Below, piece by piece: positions 51,903 through 60,765 of a stretch of DNA of 64,000 nt. The position numbers and the translations under genes were made by a program. Location of the stretch: positions 1-64,000 of the forward strand of contig NZ_JAUXSP010000018.1 in NCBI RefSeq assembly GCF_030679875.1, given 5' to 3'. A model generated the notes under the pieces. That model was not told where the DNA came from, ran no database searches, and was given only the letters and a program-made list of their open reading frames with translations. Every line of letters starts with the position of its first letter. Positions within the stretch are counted from its first letter, which is position 1. This DNA comes from Phenylobacterium sp. Lineage in GTDB: Bacteria > Pseudomonadota > Alphaproteobacteria > Caulobacterales > Caulobacteraceae.

Positions 51903-52934
51903 CTAAACCCGTCGGATGCGCCAGGCGAAGGCCGTCGCCAGTCCCAGAACCACGGCGGCCAGGAACTGGTGGATCATGCTCAGCCACAGGGGCGCCACCA
52001 GCATCAGGGTGGCGATCCCCAGCACCACCTGCAGCAGGGTGGCGTGGGTGGTGGCCATCATCAGCCGCTTGGCTGAGGACGGCACATAGTTGGTCCGGCG
52101 GGCGCTGATGGCCATCCAGATCACCGCCGCCGTCAGGACGTAGCCCATGAGCCGGTGATGGAGCTGCACCGCCCCCTGGCTATGAGCGATGGTTCCCCAC
52201 AGACCGTCGCCGGCATAGTCCCGCGGGAAGAGGGTGCCGTTCATCAGCGGCCAGTCATTATAGACCCTGCCCGCGTCATTCCCGGCCACCAGGGCCCCGA
52301 GAAGGATCTGCAGGAAGATCAGCCCCATAAGCCCGAGGGCGAGGCCGCTCCAGGGGCTGGGCAAGGATTGGCGCGCCTCCCCCCGCCAGGCGTCCAGCGC
52401 CGTCCAGATCAGGGCGGAGAACAGGATAAAGGCCAGCCCCAGATGGACCATGAGGCGCTCTGGCGCCACCGACACCCGCTCCGACAGCCCACTCGAAACC
52501 ATCCACCAGCCAATGGCGCCCTGCAGTCCGCCAAGCGCAAACAGCCCCACGCAGCGCAGGATCAGGCGCCTGGGGATCTCCTTGCGGACCAGGAAGTAGA
52601 CGAAGGGCAAGGCGTAAACCAGGCCGACCAGACGGCCCAGGAAGCGGTGCGCCCACTCCCACCAGTAGATGACCTTGAACTCGTCCAGGGACATGCCGCG
52701 GTTGACCAGCTGGTACTGCGGGATCTCCCTGTACTTGGCGAATTCCGACTCCCAGTGCCCGTCGGACATCGGCGGCAGGGCGCCTGTGACCGGTCGCCAT
52801 TCGGTGATGGAAAGGCCGGAGTCCGTCAGGCGGGTCGCGCCGCCGACCACCACCATCAGCAGCACGAGAGCGGCGACGATGGAAAGCCAGATGGCGACCG
52901 GAGTCGACCGGTCCGAACGCAGGAACGAGGTCAT
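51903..52934 (-). CDS. ctaA: Heme A synthase (COX15/CtaA)
   Basis: Integral membrane protein of 343 residues with about eight segments. [25 protein letters not shown] after TM1 is the COX15 signature; [21 protein letters not shown] holds a heme-ligand His, and [11 protein letters not shown] and STIHQF-like positions (MIHQFLA) give the others. It oxidises heme O to heme A for cytochrome aa3 oxidase. Convergent with phoX, 16 nt apart. The start is ATG 52934 without a clear ribosome site. Confidence 0.94.
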   Translation of the reverse strand: MTSFLRSDRSTPVAIWLSIVAALVLLMVVVGGATRLTDSGLSITEWRPVTGALPPMSDGHWESEFAKYREIPQYQLVNRGMSLDEFKVIYWWEWAHRFLGRLVGLVYALPFVYFLVRKEIPRRLILRCVGLFALGGLQGAIGWWMVSSGLSERVSVAPERLMVHLGLAFILFSALIWTALDAWRGEARQSLPSPWSGLALGLMGLIFLQILLGALVAGNDAGRVYNDWPLMNGTLFPRDYAGDGLWGTIAHSQGAVQLHHRLMGYVLTAAVIWMAISARRTNYVPSSAKRLMMATTHATLLQVVLGIATLMLVAPLWLSMIHQFLAAVVLGLATAFAWRIRRV

Positions 52935-53003
52935 TGCGGCGGGATCGCGCCTCTTTGGGGTTTAAGTTGGGCCATGGGCTAAAGCACCGGAGGAAATCCG
53001 TCC

Positions 53004-53087
53004 ATGGTCTGCGGACCTTGTCAGGTCTTTTGGAACCCCCCAAGCTTGGCCGCATTCTGCAAAGGCGGCGACCACAGCCGGACATGA
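53004..53087 (+). CDS. Possible 27-residue small protein or leader peptide upstream of glsB
   Basis: An ATG at 53004 lies 8 nt after GGAGGA (53... the CCGGAGGAAA run near 52989-52998) and opens a 27-codon frame ending TGA at 53085-53087, 13 nt before the glsB start. The peptide has a CGPC pair (residues 3-6) and a third Cys near residue 19. It is too short for homology. It might be a real small protein, a leader that couples translation to glsB, or chance. Confidence 0.22.
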   Translation: MVCGPCQVFWNPPSLAAFCKGGDHSRT

Positions 53088-53100
53088 GAGGGAAGACAGC

Positions 53101-53349
53101 ATGAGCGGCGTAGGTATCCTTGGCGCGATTATCATTGGCATCTTCGCGGGTTGGATCGCCGAGAAGATCATGAAACGCGACCACGGGCTTTTCACCAACC
53201 TGGTGGTGGGCCTGGTCGGCGCGCTCATTGGTGGGTTCATCGCCAACGCGATTGATTTCCCGTTCAGTGGCTTCATCGGCAGCCTGATCGTCTCGACCAT
53301 CGGCGCGGTCCTGCTCCTGGCCATTCTTGGTCTTATCCGGCGCAAGTGA
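53101..53349 (+). CDS. GlsB/YeaQ/YmgE (transglycosylase-associated) small membrane protein
   Basis: Protein of 82 residues with three hydrophobic segments: GILGAIIIGIFAGWIAEKIM, NLVVGLVGALIGGFIANAI and GFIGSLIVSTIGAVLLLAILGLIRRK. The Gly-rich pattern and the RDHGLFTNLVVGLVGAL block match the YeaQ/YmgE family, often called transglycosylase-associated, and induced by stress in several bacteria. No catalytic domain. AGAGGGAAG precedes the ATG. A hairpin follows its stop codon. Confidence 0.9.
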   Translation: MSGVGILGAIIIGIFAGWIAEKIMKRDHGLFTNLVVGLVGALIGGFIANAIDFPFSGFIGSLIVSTIGAVLLLAILGLIRRK

Positions 53350-53359
53350 CATCGGGCGG

Positions 53360-53387
53360 CGGCGCAACCTATATGGGGGTTGCGCCG
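53360..53387 (+). terminator. 10-bp hairpin between glsB and the DUF2842 gene
   Basis: CGGCGCAACC (53360-53369) pairs exactly with GGTTGCGCCG (53378-53387) across an 8-nt loop. It begins 11 nt after the glsB stop. There is no U-run; it may end or protect the glsB transcript, or sit in the leader of the DUF2842 gene. Confidence 0.5.
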
Positions 53388-53417
53388 ACCTGGCGCCGCA
53401 TGCGTCGCGAGGAACTG

Positions 53418-53615
53418 ATGAGCGCCCGACTGCGCAAACTGATCGGCCTGTTTGGTATGGTGGCGTTCGTCACCGCCTATGCGGTGGCGGCCATCCTGGT
53501 GGGCGAGCGCTTGCCCGACAGCCTGTGGATTCAGACGGTCTATTTCGCCGTTGCGGGGCTGGCCTGGGGGATCCCCATCCTGCCGCTCATCAGTTGGATG
53601 AACCGCGGCCACTGA
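53418..53615 (+). CDS. DUF2842 small membrane protein
   Basis: Protein of 65 residues: RLRKLIGLFGMVAFVTAYAVAAILVGERLP followed by a second membrane segment VYFAVAGLAWGIPILPLISWMNR. This two-helix pattern with the LAWGIPxLPLIxWM end is the alphaproteobacterial DUF2842 family; function unknown. GAGGA lies 6 nt before the ATG at 53418. The frame is open further upstream across the hairpin, but the ribosome site and family length favour this start. Confidence 0.8.
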   Translation: MSARLRKLIGLFGMVAFVTAYAVAAILVGERLPDSLWIQTVYFAVAGLAWGIPILPLISWMNRGH

Positions 53616-53659
53616 GGCCCCTGACGGGCCCCGCGCGGCGGTGGCCCCTTGTTCGACCC

Positions 53660-53674
53660 CGTCCAGTTTGGACG
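53660..53674 (-). terminator. Short hairpin just after tRNA-Pro(GGG)
   Basis: CGTCCA (53660-53665) pairs with TGGACG (53669-53674) with a 3-nt loop, one base beyond the CCA end of the tRNA. It could end the transcript or help 3' processing. No U-run. Confidence 0.45.
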
Positions 53675-53675
53675 A

Positions 53676-53752
<77 letters not shown>

Positions 53753-53811
53753 TCGCCAGCGGCGAGGTCGCGTCTTATAGGCGGGCGCCCCGCGACGGGC
53801 AACCCGCAAAG

Positions 53812-54219
53812 TCAGCCACCGTCACCCCTGTCCCCAAGTCGCTCATCAAGGGCGAGCTTGGCCTCTTCGAGGTCGGCCAGAACCGCCCACAGACGCTGAC
53901 GCGCTTCGTCTTCCAGGAATGTTTCAAAGACCGGCGGCACATCGCCATCTGCCTGCGCCACGGTGAGGAGCCGGCGAACCCCTTGCTCCTTGTGGAGCTT
54001 CTGGACGCCTTTGATCGTATAGCCTTCGTCGTGCAGCAGGCGGCGCACCCCCTGCAGGACGGCGATGTCCTGGGGGCGATAAAAGCGCCGGCCGCCGGCG
54101 CGTTTCATGGGGCGGATAAAGGAGAACTTGGTCTCCCAGAATCTCAGGACGTGCTGAGGCACGTCCAGCTCCTCAGCCGCTTCCGAGATCGTCCGGAAGG
54201 CCTCGGGGCTCTTGGCCAC
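53812..54219 (-). CDS. MerR-family transcriptional regulator
   Basis: Protein of 135 residues. The N-terminal winged helix has [25 protein letters not shown] and [36 protein letters not shown], the MerR DNA-binding pattern; the C-terminal part is a coiled coil ([19 protein letters not shown]) with no cysteine effector site. It begins with GTG (54219), 3 nt after the ihfA stop. This MerR gene next to ihfA is conserved in alphaproteobacteria and follows fatty-acid genes; its targets are not known to me. Confidence 0.88.
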   Translation of the reverse strand: MAKSPEAFRTISEAAEELDVPQHVLRFWETKFSFIRPMKRAGGRRFYRPQDIAVLQGVRRLLHDEGYTIKGVQKLHKEQGVRRLLTVAQADGDVPPVFETFLEDEARQRLWAVLADLEEAKLALDERLGDRGDGG

Positions 54220-54222
54220 GGC

Positions 54223-54531
54223 CTAGTCGTCCCCAGCGAGCGCCTTGTCGACCCTCGCCTTCATCACCTGGGAGGCTCGAAAGCCAATCACCCGGCGTGG
54301 CTCGATCGCGGCCGGCTCACCCGTCTTAGGGTTACGCCCCATCCGGGCGCGCTTGGCGCGGACTTGAAAGACGCCGAATCCCGAGAGCTTGACCTGTTCG
54401 CCAGCCTCAAGGGCCTGGATCATCAGCTCCAGGGTTCGTTCCACCAGAGTGGCGCAATCCTGGCGCGACAGTCCCACTTCGTCGTGGACTGCTTCGCAAA
54501 GATCAGCCCGCGTCAATGTCGAGCCCTTCAT
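54223..54531 (-). CDS. ihfA: Integration host factor, alpha subunit
   Basis: Protein of 102 residues: TLTRADLCEAVHDEVGLSRQDCATLVERTLELM, VKLSGFGVFQVRAKRARMGRNPKTGEPAAIEPRRVIGFRASQVMKARV. The GRNPKTGE tip of the DNA-intercalating arm (Pro) is present and PRRVIGFRAS marks it as IHF alpha rather than HU. It bends DNA as a heterodimer with IhfB, and in Caulobacter acts at cell-cycle promoters. The start at 54531 fits the family; seven codons upstream (54552) is an alternative. Confidence 0.93.
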   Translation of the reverse strand: MKGSTLTRADLCEAVHDEVGLSRQDCATLVERTLELMIQALEAGEQVKLSGFGVFQVRAKRARMGRNPKTGEPAAIEPRRVIGFRASQVMKARVDKALAGDD

Positions 54532-54622
54532 ACGCACCCCGCCCCCGGACAATTATGAACCCCCCTCATGCAGTGATTGTCGCGCAAGGTCAAAGGGTTC
54601 CCGACCGCTTCTGAGCAGCCGC

Positions 54623-55603
54623 TCAGAAGCGAAGCACACAGGCGCCCCAGGTGAGGCCGCCGCCCATGGCCTCGAGCAGAAGGAGGTCCCCGGGCTTGAT
54701 CCGGCCGTCGGCCACGGCCACGGACATGGCCAGGGGAATCGAGGCCGCCGAAGTGTTGGCGTGCTCGGCGACCGTCGTGACGACCTTCGCCTCATCAATA
54801 CCCAGGCGCTTGGCCACGCCTTCCAGAATTCGCAGATTGGCCTGGTGCGGAATGAACCAGTCGACCTTGTCGACCTCAATTCCGGCGTCGGCGGCCGCGG
54901 CGGTGACCGCCTCTGAGATGTTCACCACGGCGTGGCGAAAGACCTGATTGCCCTGCATTCGCAGCTTGCCGACCTGGCCATTGGTGGAGGGGCCGCCGTC
55001 CACATAGAGCAGGTCCTGCTTGGTCCCATCGGCCCGCAGGGCGAAGCCCAGAAGGCCACGGTCGGCCGTCGTTCCCTGCCCCTCGACGGGCTCGACCACC
55101 ACGGCGCCGGCGCCGTCGCCGAACAGCACGCAGGTGCCGCGATCGGTCCAGTCCATCAGCCGGGTCATCATCTCGGCGCCGATCACCAGGGCGCAACGGC
55201 TGCGGCCGCCGGCCACGAAGCCGTCGGCGACCGAGAGCGCATAGACGAAGCCTGAGCAGACCGCCTGAATGTCGAAGGCGACGCCCACCGGACATCCCAG
55301 CTTCCGCTGGACGATGGCCGCCGTGGCCGGAAAGGTCAGATCGGGGGTGGTGGTGGCGACGATGATCAGATCGACCTCGTCAACGCTGCGCCCGGCAGCG
55401 GCCAGCGCCCGGCGCGCCGCCTCGACAGCAAGGTCAGAGACCGCCTGATCGGGGGCCGCCCGGCGGCGCATCTGGATGCCGGTGCGCTCGCGGATCCACT
55501 CATCGCTGGTGTCCACAAACTTCGCCAGGTCGTCATTGGTGACGATCTCGTCGGGGAGATACCCCCCCACGCCGGTGACGGCGCTGCGACGCACAGAACT
55601 CAA
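54623..55603 (-). CDS. fabH: Beta-ketoacyl-ACP synthase III
   Basis: Protein of 326 residues: VTGVGGYLPDEIVTN, DEWIRERTGI, catalytic Cys in DIQAVCSGFVYAL, His in WFIPHQANLRILEG and Asn in AEHANTSAASIPLA. It starts fatty acid synthesis by condensing acetyl-CoA with malonyl-ACP. The start is a TTG at 55603, eight nt after GGAGG; a GTG three codons later is too far from that site. The plsX stop is 1 nt upstream, so the pair is translated together. Confidence 0.95.
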   Translation of the reverse strand: MSSVRRSAVTGVGGYLPDEIVTNDDLAKFVDTSDEWIRERTGIQMRRRAAPDQAVSDLAVEAARRALAAAGRSVDEVDLIIVATTTPDLTFPATAAIVQRKLGCPVGVAFDIQAVCSGFVYALSVADGFVAGGRSRCALVIGAEMMTRLMDWTDRGTCVLFGDGAGAVVVEPVEGQGTTADRGLLGFALRADGTKQDLLYVDGGPSTNGQVGKLRMQGNQVFRHAVVNISEAVTAAAADAGIEVDKVDWFIPHQANLRILEGVAKRLGIDEAKVVTTVAEHANTSAASIPLAMSVAVADGRIKPGDLLLLEAMGGGLTWGACVLRF

Positions 55604-55604
55604 C

Positions 55605-56660
55605 TTACTCGCCTCCCTGACCCGCCTCGGCGGTGATCGGTTGGGGGTCGAAACCCAGCCGCGTCATGCTTCGGGCAATCTCGCTGGAGAAGTCGCTCCG
55701 CGCCAGATCAGCCGCCACCTGGATGGCGTCCGCGAAATCGCGAATCTCGGCCCCCCCATGGCTCTTCACCACCACCCCATTGAGGCCAAGCAAGGGCGCT
55801 GCTGCGGGCGGGCTGAGTCGCTCGCGAAAAGCGAGCAGGGCTTTGCGCGCCAGCAGCGCCCCAAGCTTGGATGAGAGGGAGGAGGTCAAGGCGGTCCGCA
55901 ACTCGCCGGAGATGAACTTCGCCACCCCCTCGGCGGTCTTCAGCGCCACATTGCCGGTGAAGCCATCGGTGACCACCACGTCGACCACCCCGCGGGTGAG
56001 GTCATCCCCCTCGACGAAGCCATGATAGTTCAGGCCCACGCCGCCCTCGCGGAGGATCCGGTGGGCCTCACGGACCTCTTCATGGCCCTTGATGTCCTCT
56101 GAACCGACATTCAGAAGTCCGATGGACGGACGTTCAACACCGTGTACGGCGCGGTGGAAAGCCTCGCCCAGGATCGCGAACTCCACCAGCCTGGCGGCGT
56201 CACAATCCACATTGGCGCCCACGTCGAGCACGGTGGTGAAGCCCCGCACTGTCGGCCAGCTGGCGGTCAGGCAGGGTCGATCCAGATCAGCGCTCATGCG
56301 CAGAATCAGCTTGGAGATGGCCATAAGGGCGCCGGTGTTTCCGGCTGAGACGGCTGCGCCGGCGGCGCCCAACTTCACCGCCTCGACCGCGTTCCACATG
56401 CTGGTGCCCTTGCCCCGGCGCAGGGCCGTGGCCGGCTTCTCGTCGCTGGCCACCTGTTTCTCGGTATGACGAACCTCGACCCGGCCGACCAGATCAGGAA
56501 GTCGAGCCAGTTCCGCCTCGATTCGCGTAGCGTCGCCGTGGGCGAGGAAGCGCACGTCTGGCCCCAGGCGCAGCGCGACCCTGGCCAGGGCAGGTATGGT
56601 CACCACTGGGCCGTGGTCGCCCCCCATGGCGTCGATTGAGATGGTGAAAACCTGACTCAC
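55605..56660 (-). CDS. plsX: Phosphate acyltransferase PlsX
   Basis: Protein of 351 residues: ISIDAMGGDHGPVVTIPA near the start, VSAGNTGALMAISKLIL, LLNVGSEDIKGHEEVREAH, VVVTDGFTGNVALKTAEGVAK and ARKALLAFRERLSP. It converts acyl-ACP to acyl-phosphate for phospholipid synthesis. It begins with GTG (56660). The order DUF177, plsX, fabH, ihfA, merR is typical of alphaproteobacteria; rpmF, often between DUF177 and plsX, is absent here (the 63-nt gap is too short). Confidence 0.95.
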   Translation of the reverse strand: MSQVFTISIDAMGGDHGPVVTIPALARVALRLGPDVRFLAHGDATRIEAELARLPDLVGRVEVRHTEKQVASDEKPATALRRGKGTSMWNAVEAVKLGAAGAAVSAGNTGALMAISKLILRMSADLDRPCLTASWPTVRGFTTVLDVGANVDCDAARLVEFAILGEAFHRAVHGVERPSIGLLNVGSEDIKGHEEVREAHRILREGGVGLNYHGFVEGDDLTRGVVDVVVTDGFTGNVALKTAEGVAKFISGELRTALTSSLSSKLGALLARKALLAFRERLSPPAAAPLLGLNGVVVKSHGGAEIRDFADAIQVAADLARSDFSSEIARSMTRLGFDPQPITAEAGQGGE

Positions 56661-56723
56661 GGCGTGATTTCAGCCCCAATTCGGCAACAGATGCAGGCCG
56701 CTCCGGCGATCATTGGCGGGCGC

Positions 56724-57242
56724 TCACCCATTGTCGTCTTTCAACCGCTTAAGCACGGCGAAGGGCGAGTCGTCATCCTGTGGCGATACATACTCGAAGG
56801 TCTCGCCGGGCTGACGCGGAAAGGGGTCGATCTCTACCGCCAGATGCTCGACCACATAGGCCGCCACATCAATGATGTCCCCGTCGAGAATTTCCGGCGG
56901 GTCAGGCGCCTCGGGGTCGAGTTCGATCTCGGGATCTGGCGCATTCGGGCTACCGGCCGGCACGAGCCTCACCTCCAGCGGCCCGGCCACCACCTGGTCA
57001 AAGATCTCCAGGGAGATGCCCGATTCCTGCTCGATGAGCGCTTCGAACCGCCCGCTGATTTCCGCCCCATCCAGCCAGGGGCGAATCCGCGCCTCCGCCA
57101 CCAGAGACTTGATCACCCTCAGACCCAGATGACTCGCCAGGGAGTCGCGGGTCGCCGAGTCCGCCTCGAGTGACAACACCACAGGCCCGCGGGAGAGATC
57201 GGCCATGCGGAACCGATGAGACCAGATAGGCGTCTCGTTCAT
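56724..57242 (-). CDS. DUF177 (YceD-like) protein
   Basis: Protein of 172 residues matching the DUF177/YceD family: an N-terminal WSHRFRMADLS, a central FDQVVAGPLEVRLVP, and the C-terminal PDPPEILDGDIIDVAAYVVEHLAVEIDPFPRQPGETF, followed by SPFAVLKRLKD. In other bacteria YceD relates to 23S rRNA accumulation, and the gene usually accompanies rpmF and plsX. The ATG at 57242 overlaps the stop of the upstream chaperone gene (ATGA). The Cys pair of some members is absent. Confidence 0.87.
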   Translation of the reverse strand: MNETPIWSHRFRMADLSRGPVVLSLEADSATRDSLASHLGLRVIKSLVAEARIRPWLDGAEISGRFEALIEQESGISLEIFDQVVAGPLEVRLVPAGSPNAPDPEIELDPEAPDPPEILDGDIIDVAAYVVEHLAVEIDPFPRQPGETFEYVSPQDDDSPFAVLKRLKDDNG

Positions 57243-57769
57243 GGGGCGGCCCAATCCACATCGCCGGCCAGGATCGCATCCAGGGGCTGATCGGCCAGCA
57301 GTCGCCGTTGCCGAAGAATGTAGTCCACAAGCGGCTGGGCCTGCGCGCCCTCGGCTTCGGCATAGACCGTACGGATGATCAGCCCAGCCAGTGGCCCCTC
57401 GTCTGGGAGCGCCGCCAGGGCGGCCTCGTACGACTTCACCCGACCATAGAAGGCCTCGCCCAGCTTCCGCATCTTCTTGCCCACGGACAGGTCCCCTACC
57501 CCCATCTCTCGCAGAGCGTCGTCAAGGGCGGAGACATAGGCGTCGAACAAGGCCTGGGCGGTGGTGCCCGCCGCCGCGCCCTGGCGCTTCAGGCGATCGA
57601 GCAGCAGCACCACGTGCAGGGAGTAGAGCTCAAAGCGCCCCTCGACCGTGTCGGGGGCGGCCAACCGGCTGTAAAAGTCTGGCTGCCTCGCCTGCGCCAC
57701 GACGCCGGCATACAGCTTCTGCCCCGCGATCTTCGCGGGTTTGGGACGAAAGAGACGCTCCAGAATCAT
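57239..57769 (-). CDS. Ubiquinol-cytochrome c chaperone (CBP3 family)
   Basis: Protein of 176 residues: MILERLFRPKPAKIAGQKLYAGVVAQARQPDFYSRLAAPDTVEGRFELYSLHVVLLLDRLK and VSALDDALREMGVGDLSVGKKMRKLGEAFYGRVKSYEAAL are the Ubiq_cyt_C_chap signature. Relatives (mitochondrial CBP3/UQCC1) help cytochrome b of complex III to assemble. It overlaps the DUF177 gene by 4 nt; bamE is divergent upstream. Confidence 0.9.
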   Translation of the reverse strand: MILERLFRPKPAKIAGQKLYAGVVAQARQPDFYSRLAAPDTVEGRFELYSLHVVLLLDRLKRQGAAAGTTAQALFDAYVSALDDALREMGVGDLSVGKKMRKLGEAFYGRVKSYEAALAALPDEGPLAGLIIRTVYAEAEGAQAQPLVDYILRQRRLLADQPLDAILAGDVDWAAP

Positions 57770-57875
57770 CTTGGCCTCGATTTCGCCGCCACAGGGCGCT
57801 AACGGCGGGCATTGAACTAAGGCCCCGCGGGCGATAGGTCAAAGTCTTGAAATCTTGAACAGGTCCGGTTTCCTC

Positions 57876-58361
57876 ATGTTTCGCCATGTCGCCTTCGCGG
57901 TCTTCTCGGCCGGACTGCTGGCCACCAGCGCCTGCGCCCCGATCACCACCTATTCCGGCTTCCAGGCCATCGACGCCAATCCGACCGATGTGAAGGTCGG
58001 CGAGGACACCAAGTCCACCGTCCGCGGCCGCCTGGGCTCACCCTCGACAACCTCGACCTTCGAGGACGACATCTGGTTCTATATCGCCCAGGTGAAAGAG
58101 CAGGTGGCCTTCCGAAAGCCCCAGGTCGTGAACCGCGAGGTGGTGGCCATCAAATTCAACGCCGACAGCGAAGTGGTCGAGTCGGTGGACCACTACACCC
58201 TGGAGGACGGCAAGGTCGTCGCCTTCAACGACCGCGAAACTCCGACCCGGGGCCGCGAGCTGACCGTTCTCGAACAGCTCCTGGGCAATGTCGGCCGCGG
58301 CGGCATGTTGCCTCGGGACGACGAGTCGGTGCCGGGCAACCGTCCGGGGGATCGTCGCTAG
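57876..58361 (+). CDS. bamE: Outer-membrane protein assembly factor BamE
   Basis: Lipoprotein of 161 residues: signal with lipobox SAC (LATSAC), then DVKVGEDTKSTVRGRLGSPSTTSTFEDDIWFYI, the SmpA/OmlA domain that supports BamA and BamD in outer-membrane protein insertion. The C-terminus has a basic, Pro/Gly-rich tail of about 50 residues beyond the E. coli protein. I chose the ATG at 57876 over a TTG seven codons upstream. A long hairpin shared with the convergent hppA follows the stop. Confidence 0.9.
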   Translation: MFRHVAFAVFSAGLLATSACAPITTYSGFQAIDANPTDVKVGEDTKSTVRGRLGSPSTTSTFEDDIWFYIAQVKEQVAFRKPQVVNREVVAIKFNADSEVVESVDHYTLEDGKVVAFNDRETPTRGRELTVLEQLLGNVGRGGMLPRDDESVPGNRPGDRR

Positions 58362-58381
58362 GACGACCAACGCTCTCATCG

Positions 58382-58421
58382 AAAAATGGAAAACGCCCCG
58401 GAGATCACTCTCCGGGGCGTT
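58382..58421 (-). terminator. Intrinsic terminator of hppA (also faces bamE)
   Basis: A perfect 12-bp stem (58392-58403 with 58410-58421) with a 6-nt loop. Reading on the minus strand, the stem is followed by TTTTCCATTTTTC, a U-rich tail 26 nt past the hppA stop. On the + strand it follows bamE by 30 nt with a weaker T-containing tail. Confidence 0.85.
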
Positions 58422-58446
58422 CCTCGTTCAGAGCTCGAAGACGGGG

Positions 58447-60573
58447 CTAGCCGCCCACGCCATGGGCCAGGATCGCCAACAGCAGCAAAGCGACGATGTT
58501 GGTGATTTTGATCATCGGGTTCACGGCCGGGCCGGCCGTGTCCTTGTAGGGGTCGCCGACGGTGTCGCCGGTCACGGCGGCCTTGTGAGCCTCCGAACCC
58601 TTGCCGCCGTGATGGCCCTCTTCGATCAACTTCTTGGCGTTATCCCAGGCGCCGCCGCCCGAGGTCATGGAGATGGCGACGAACAGGCCCGTGACGATGA
58701 CCCCCATCAGCATCGCGCCCAGGGCTGAGAAGGCGTCAGCCTTGCCCGCGATGGCCATGATGGCGAAGAACAGCACCACCGGGGAGACGACCGGCAGAAG
58801 GCTCGGCACGATCATCTCGCGGATCGCGGCCTTGGTCAGAATGTCCACGGCCCGGCCATACTCAGGCTTGACCTCACCGGTCATGATGCCGGGGTTCTCC
58901 TTGAACTGTCGGCGAACCTCAACCACGACGGCTTCGGCGGCGCGACCCACGGCGGTCATGGACATGCCACTGAACAGGAAGGGGAGCAGTCCCCCAAACA
59001 GCAGACCAACCACCACGTAGGGATTGGAAAGGTCGAAGGCCACAACGCCCACGCCTTCGAAGAAGGACCCAGGCTCAGCCGTGGCCGAGAAGTAGCGCAG
59101 GTCCTCGGTATAGGCGCCGAACAGCACGAGCGCCCCAAGACCGGCCGAGCCGATGGCGTAGCCCTTGGTGACCGCCTTGGTGGTGTTGCCGACCGCGTCC
59201 AGGGCGTCGGTGGACACCCGAACGTCGGCGGGTAGACCCGCCATCTCGGCGATGCCGCCGGCATTGTCCGTCACCGGGCCGAAGGCGTCGAGGGCGACGA
59301 TGAAGCCTGCCAGGGACAGCATGGCCGTGGTGGCGATGGCGATCCCGAACAGGCCCGCCAGGCCATTGGCCACGATGATGCCACCGATGATGATCAGGGC
59401 CGGAAGGGCCGTGGACTCCAGGCTGACCGCAAGGCCCTGGATGACGTTGGTGCCGTGGCCCGAGACGCTGGCCTTGGCCACCGACCTCACCGGGCGGAAG
59501 GCGGTGCTGGTGTAATATTCGGTGATGACCACGATGGCCGCGGTCACGGCCAGACCGACCATGCCGCAATAGAAGAGCGACAGGCCGTCGAAGGTGCGGG
59601 TTCCCAGGGTGACGGCCTCAGGGACCATGCTGGTGGTCACCCACCAGATGGCGCCCACCGACAGCAGTCCGGTGACGATCAGGCCGCGATAGAGGGCGCC
59701 CATGATGTTCTGAGACTTGCCCAGGCGCACGAAGAAGGTGCCGATGATCGAGGTGATGATGCAGACGCCGCAGATGGCCAGGGGCAGCATCATCATGGTT
59801 TCGACGAGGGGCGTGCCCCGGAAGAAGATGGCCGCCAGGACCATGGTGGCCACGGTGGTCACCGCATAGGTCTCGAACAGATCGGCGGCCATGCCAGCGC
59901 AATCGCCGACATTGTCGCCCACATTGTCGGCGATGGTGGCGGCGTTGCGCGGGTCATCCTCGGGAATGCCGGCCTCAACCTTTCCCACCATGTCGCCGCC
60001 CACGTCGGCGCCCTTGGTGAAGATGCCTCCGCCAAGACGGGCGAAGATGGAGATCAGGGAGGCGCCAAAGCCCAGAGCGACCAGAGAGTCCACAACTTCG
60101 CGGCTGGTCAGTTCATGGCCAAGCGGGCCGGTGAGCACGAAGAAGTAGCCGGCCACGCCCACCAGGGCGAAGCCCGCCACCAGCATGCCGGTGACCGCAC
60201 CTGAACGGAATGCGAGGGAAAGGCCTTTCTCGAGGCTCTCCGATGCGGCCTGGGCGGTGCGGACATTGGCGCGCACCGAAATCCACATGCCGGCGAACCC
60301 GGCTGCGCCGGACAGGACTGCGCCGATCAGAAAGCCGATCGCCGGCAGAACGCCCAGGAGCACACCCACGCCGATGAGGATGACCACGCCCACCATGGCG
60401 ATGGTCGCGTATTGGCGGCGCAGATAGGCCTGCGCGCCCTCCTGGATCGCGGCGGCGATCTCCTGCATTCGGGGGTTGCCGGGGGAAGCCCGCATCAGGG
60501 ATGCGGACTGGACGACGCCGTATAGCACCGCCAGCAGGCCGGCGATGATCACCAGCATAAGCTCGAGACTCAT
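58447..60573 (-). CDS. hppA: K+-independent H+-translocating pyrophosphatase
   Basis: Membrane protein of 708 residues with about 16 segments. The pyrophosphate-binding loops show [46 protein letters not shown], with further acidic motifs at [16 protein letters not shown] and [39 protein letters not shown] carries Lys where K+-stimulated enzymes have Ala, so it is of the K+-independent class, as in Rhodospirillum rubrum. It pumps protons using pyrophosphate. The leader (192 nt to the next gene) holds a + strand terminator. Confidence 0.95.
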   Translation of the reverse strand: MSLELMLVIIAGLLAVLYGVVQSASLMRASPGNPRMQEIAAAIQEGAQAYLRRQYATIAMVGVVILIGVGVLLGVLPAIGFLIGAVLSGAAGFAGMWISVRANVRTAQAASESLEKGLSLAFRSGAVTGMLVAGFALVGVAGYFFVLTGPLGHELTSREVVDSLVALGFGASLISIFARLGGGIFTKGADVGGDMVGKVEAGIPEDDPRNAATIADNVGDNVGDCAGMAADLFETYAVTTVATMVLAAIFFRGTPLVETMMMLPLAICGVCIITSIIGTFFVRLGKSQNIMGALYRGLIVTGLLSVGAIWWVTTSMVPEAVTLGTRTFDGLSLFYCGMVGLAVTAAIVVITEYYTSTAFRPVRSVAKASVSGHGTNVIQGLAVSLESTALPALIIIGGIIVANGLAGLFGIAIATTAMLSLAGFIVALDAFGPVTDNAGGIAEMAGLPADVRVSTDALDAVGNTTKAVTKGYAIGSAGLGALVLFGAYTEDLRYFSATAEPGSFFEGVGVVAFDLSNPYVVVGLLFGGLLPFLFSGMSMTAVGRAAEAVVVEVRRQFKENPGIMTGEVKPEYGRAVDILTKAAIREMIVPSLLPVVSPVVLFFAIMAIAGKADAFSALGAMLMGVIVTGLFVAISMTSGGGAWDNAKKLIEEGHHGGKGSEAHKAAVTGDTVGDPYKDTAGPAVNPMIKITNIVALLLLAILAHGVGG

Positions 60574-60660
60574 AGTTCAGACGCCCCTATTCAATGGCGC
60601 GAAACAGCCGCTCCACGCCAGCTCGGCGGGAAGGACAGGTCGCAACGTTTCCTCTGGGTT

Positions 60661-60693
60661 GAGGCGGCGTCATTGCACCGCCTCTATTTTTTT
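60661..60693 (+). terminator. Strong + strand intrinsic terminator upstream of hppA, no gene assigned
   Basis: GAGGCGG (60661-60667) pairs with CCGCCTC (60678-60684) across a 10-nt loop, then TA and seven T residues (60687-60693). In this orientation it is a textbook terminator, but both flanking genes are on the minus strand. It may end an unannotated + strand RNA arising in the hppA leader, or antisense transcription. Confidence 0.6.
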
Positions 60694-60765
60694 GGTCGCG
60701 CGGCGACTGTGCCAAGGTTGCGATAGGGGCGCAACGGGTTGTGGGCTGGGCCGCGCTCGCCCCGG

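Noticed and set aside
52276..53367. A minus-strand frame of about 360 codons across ctaA and glsB
   Set aside because: It overlaps two clear genes in another frame and matches nothing; the glsB and ctaA frames explain the codon pattern.
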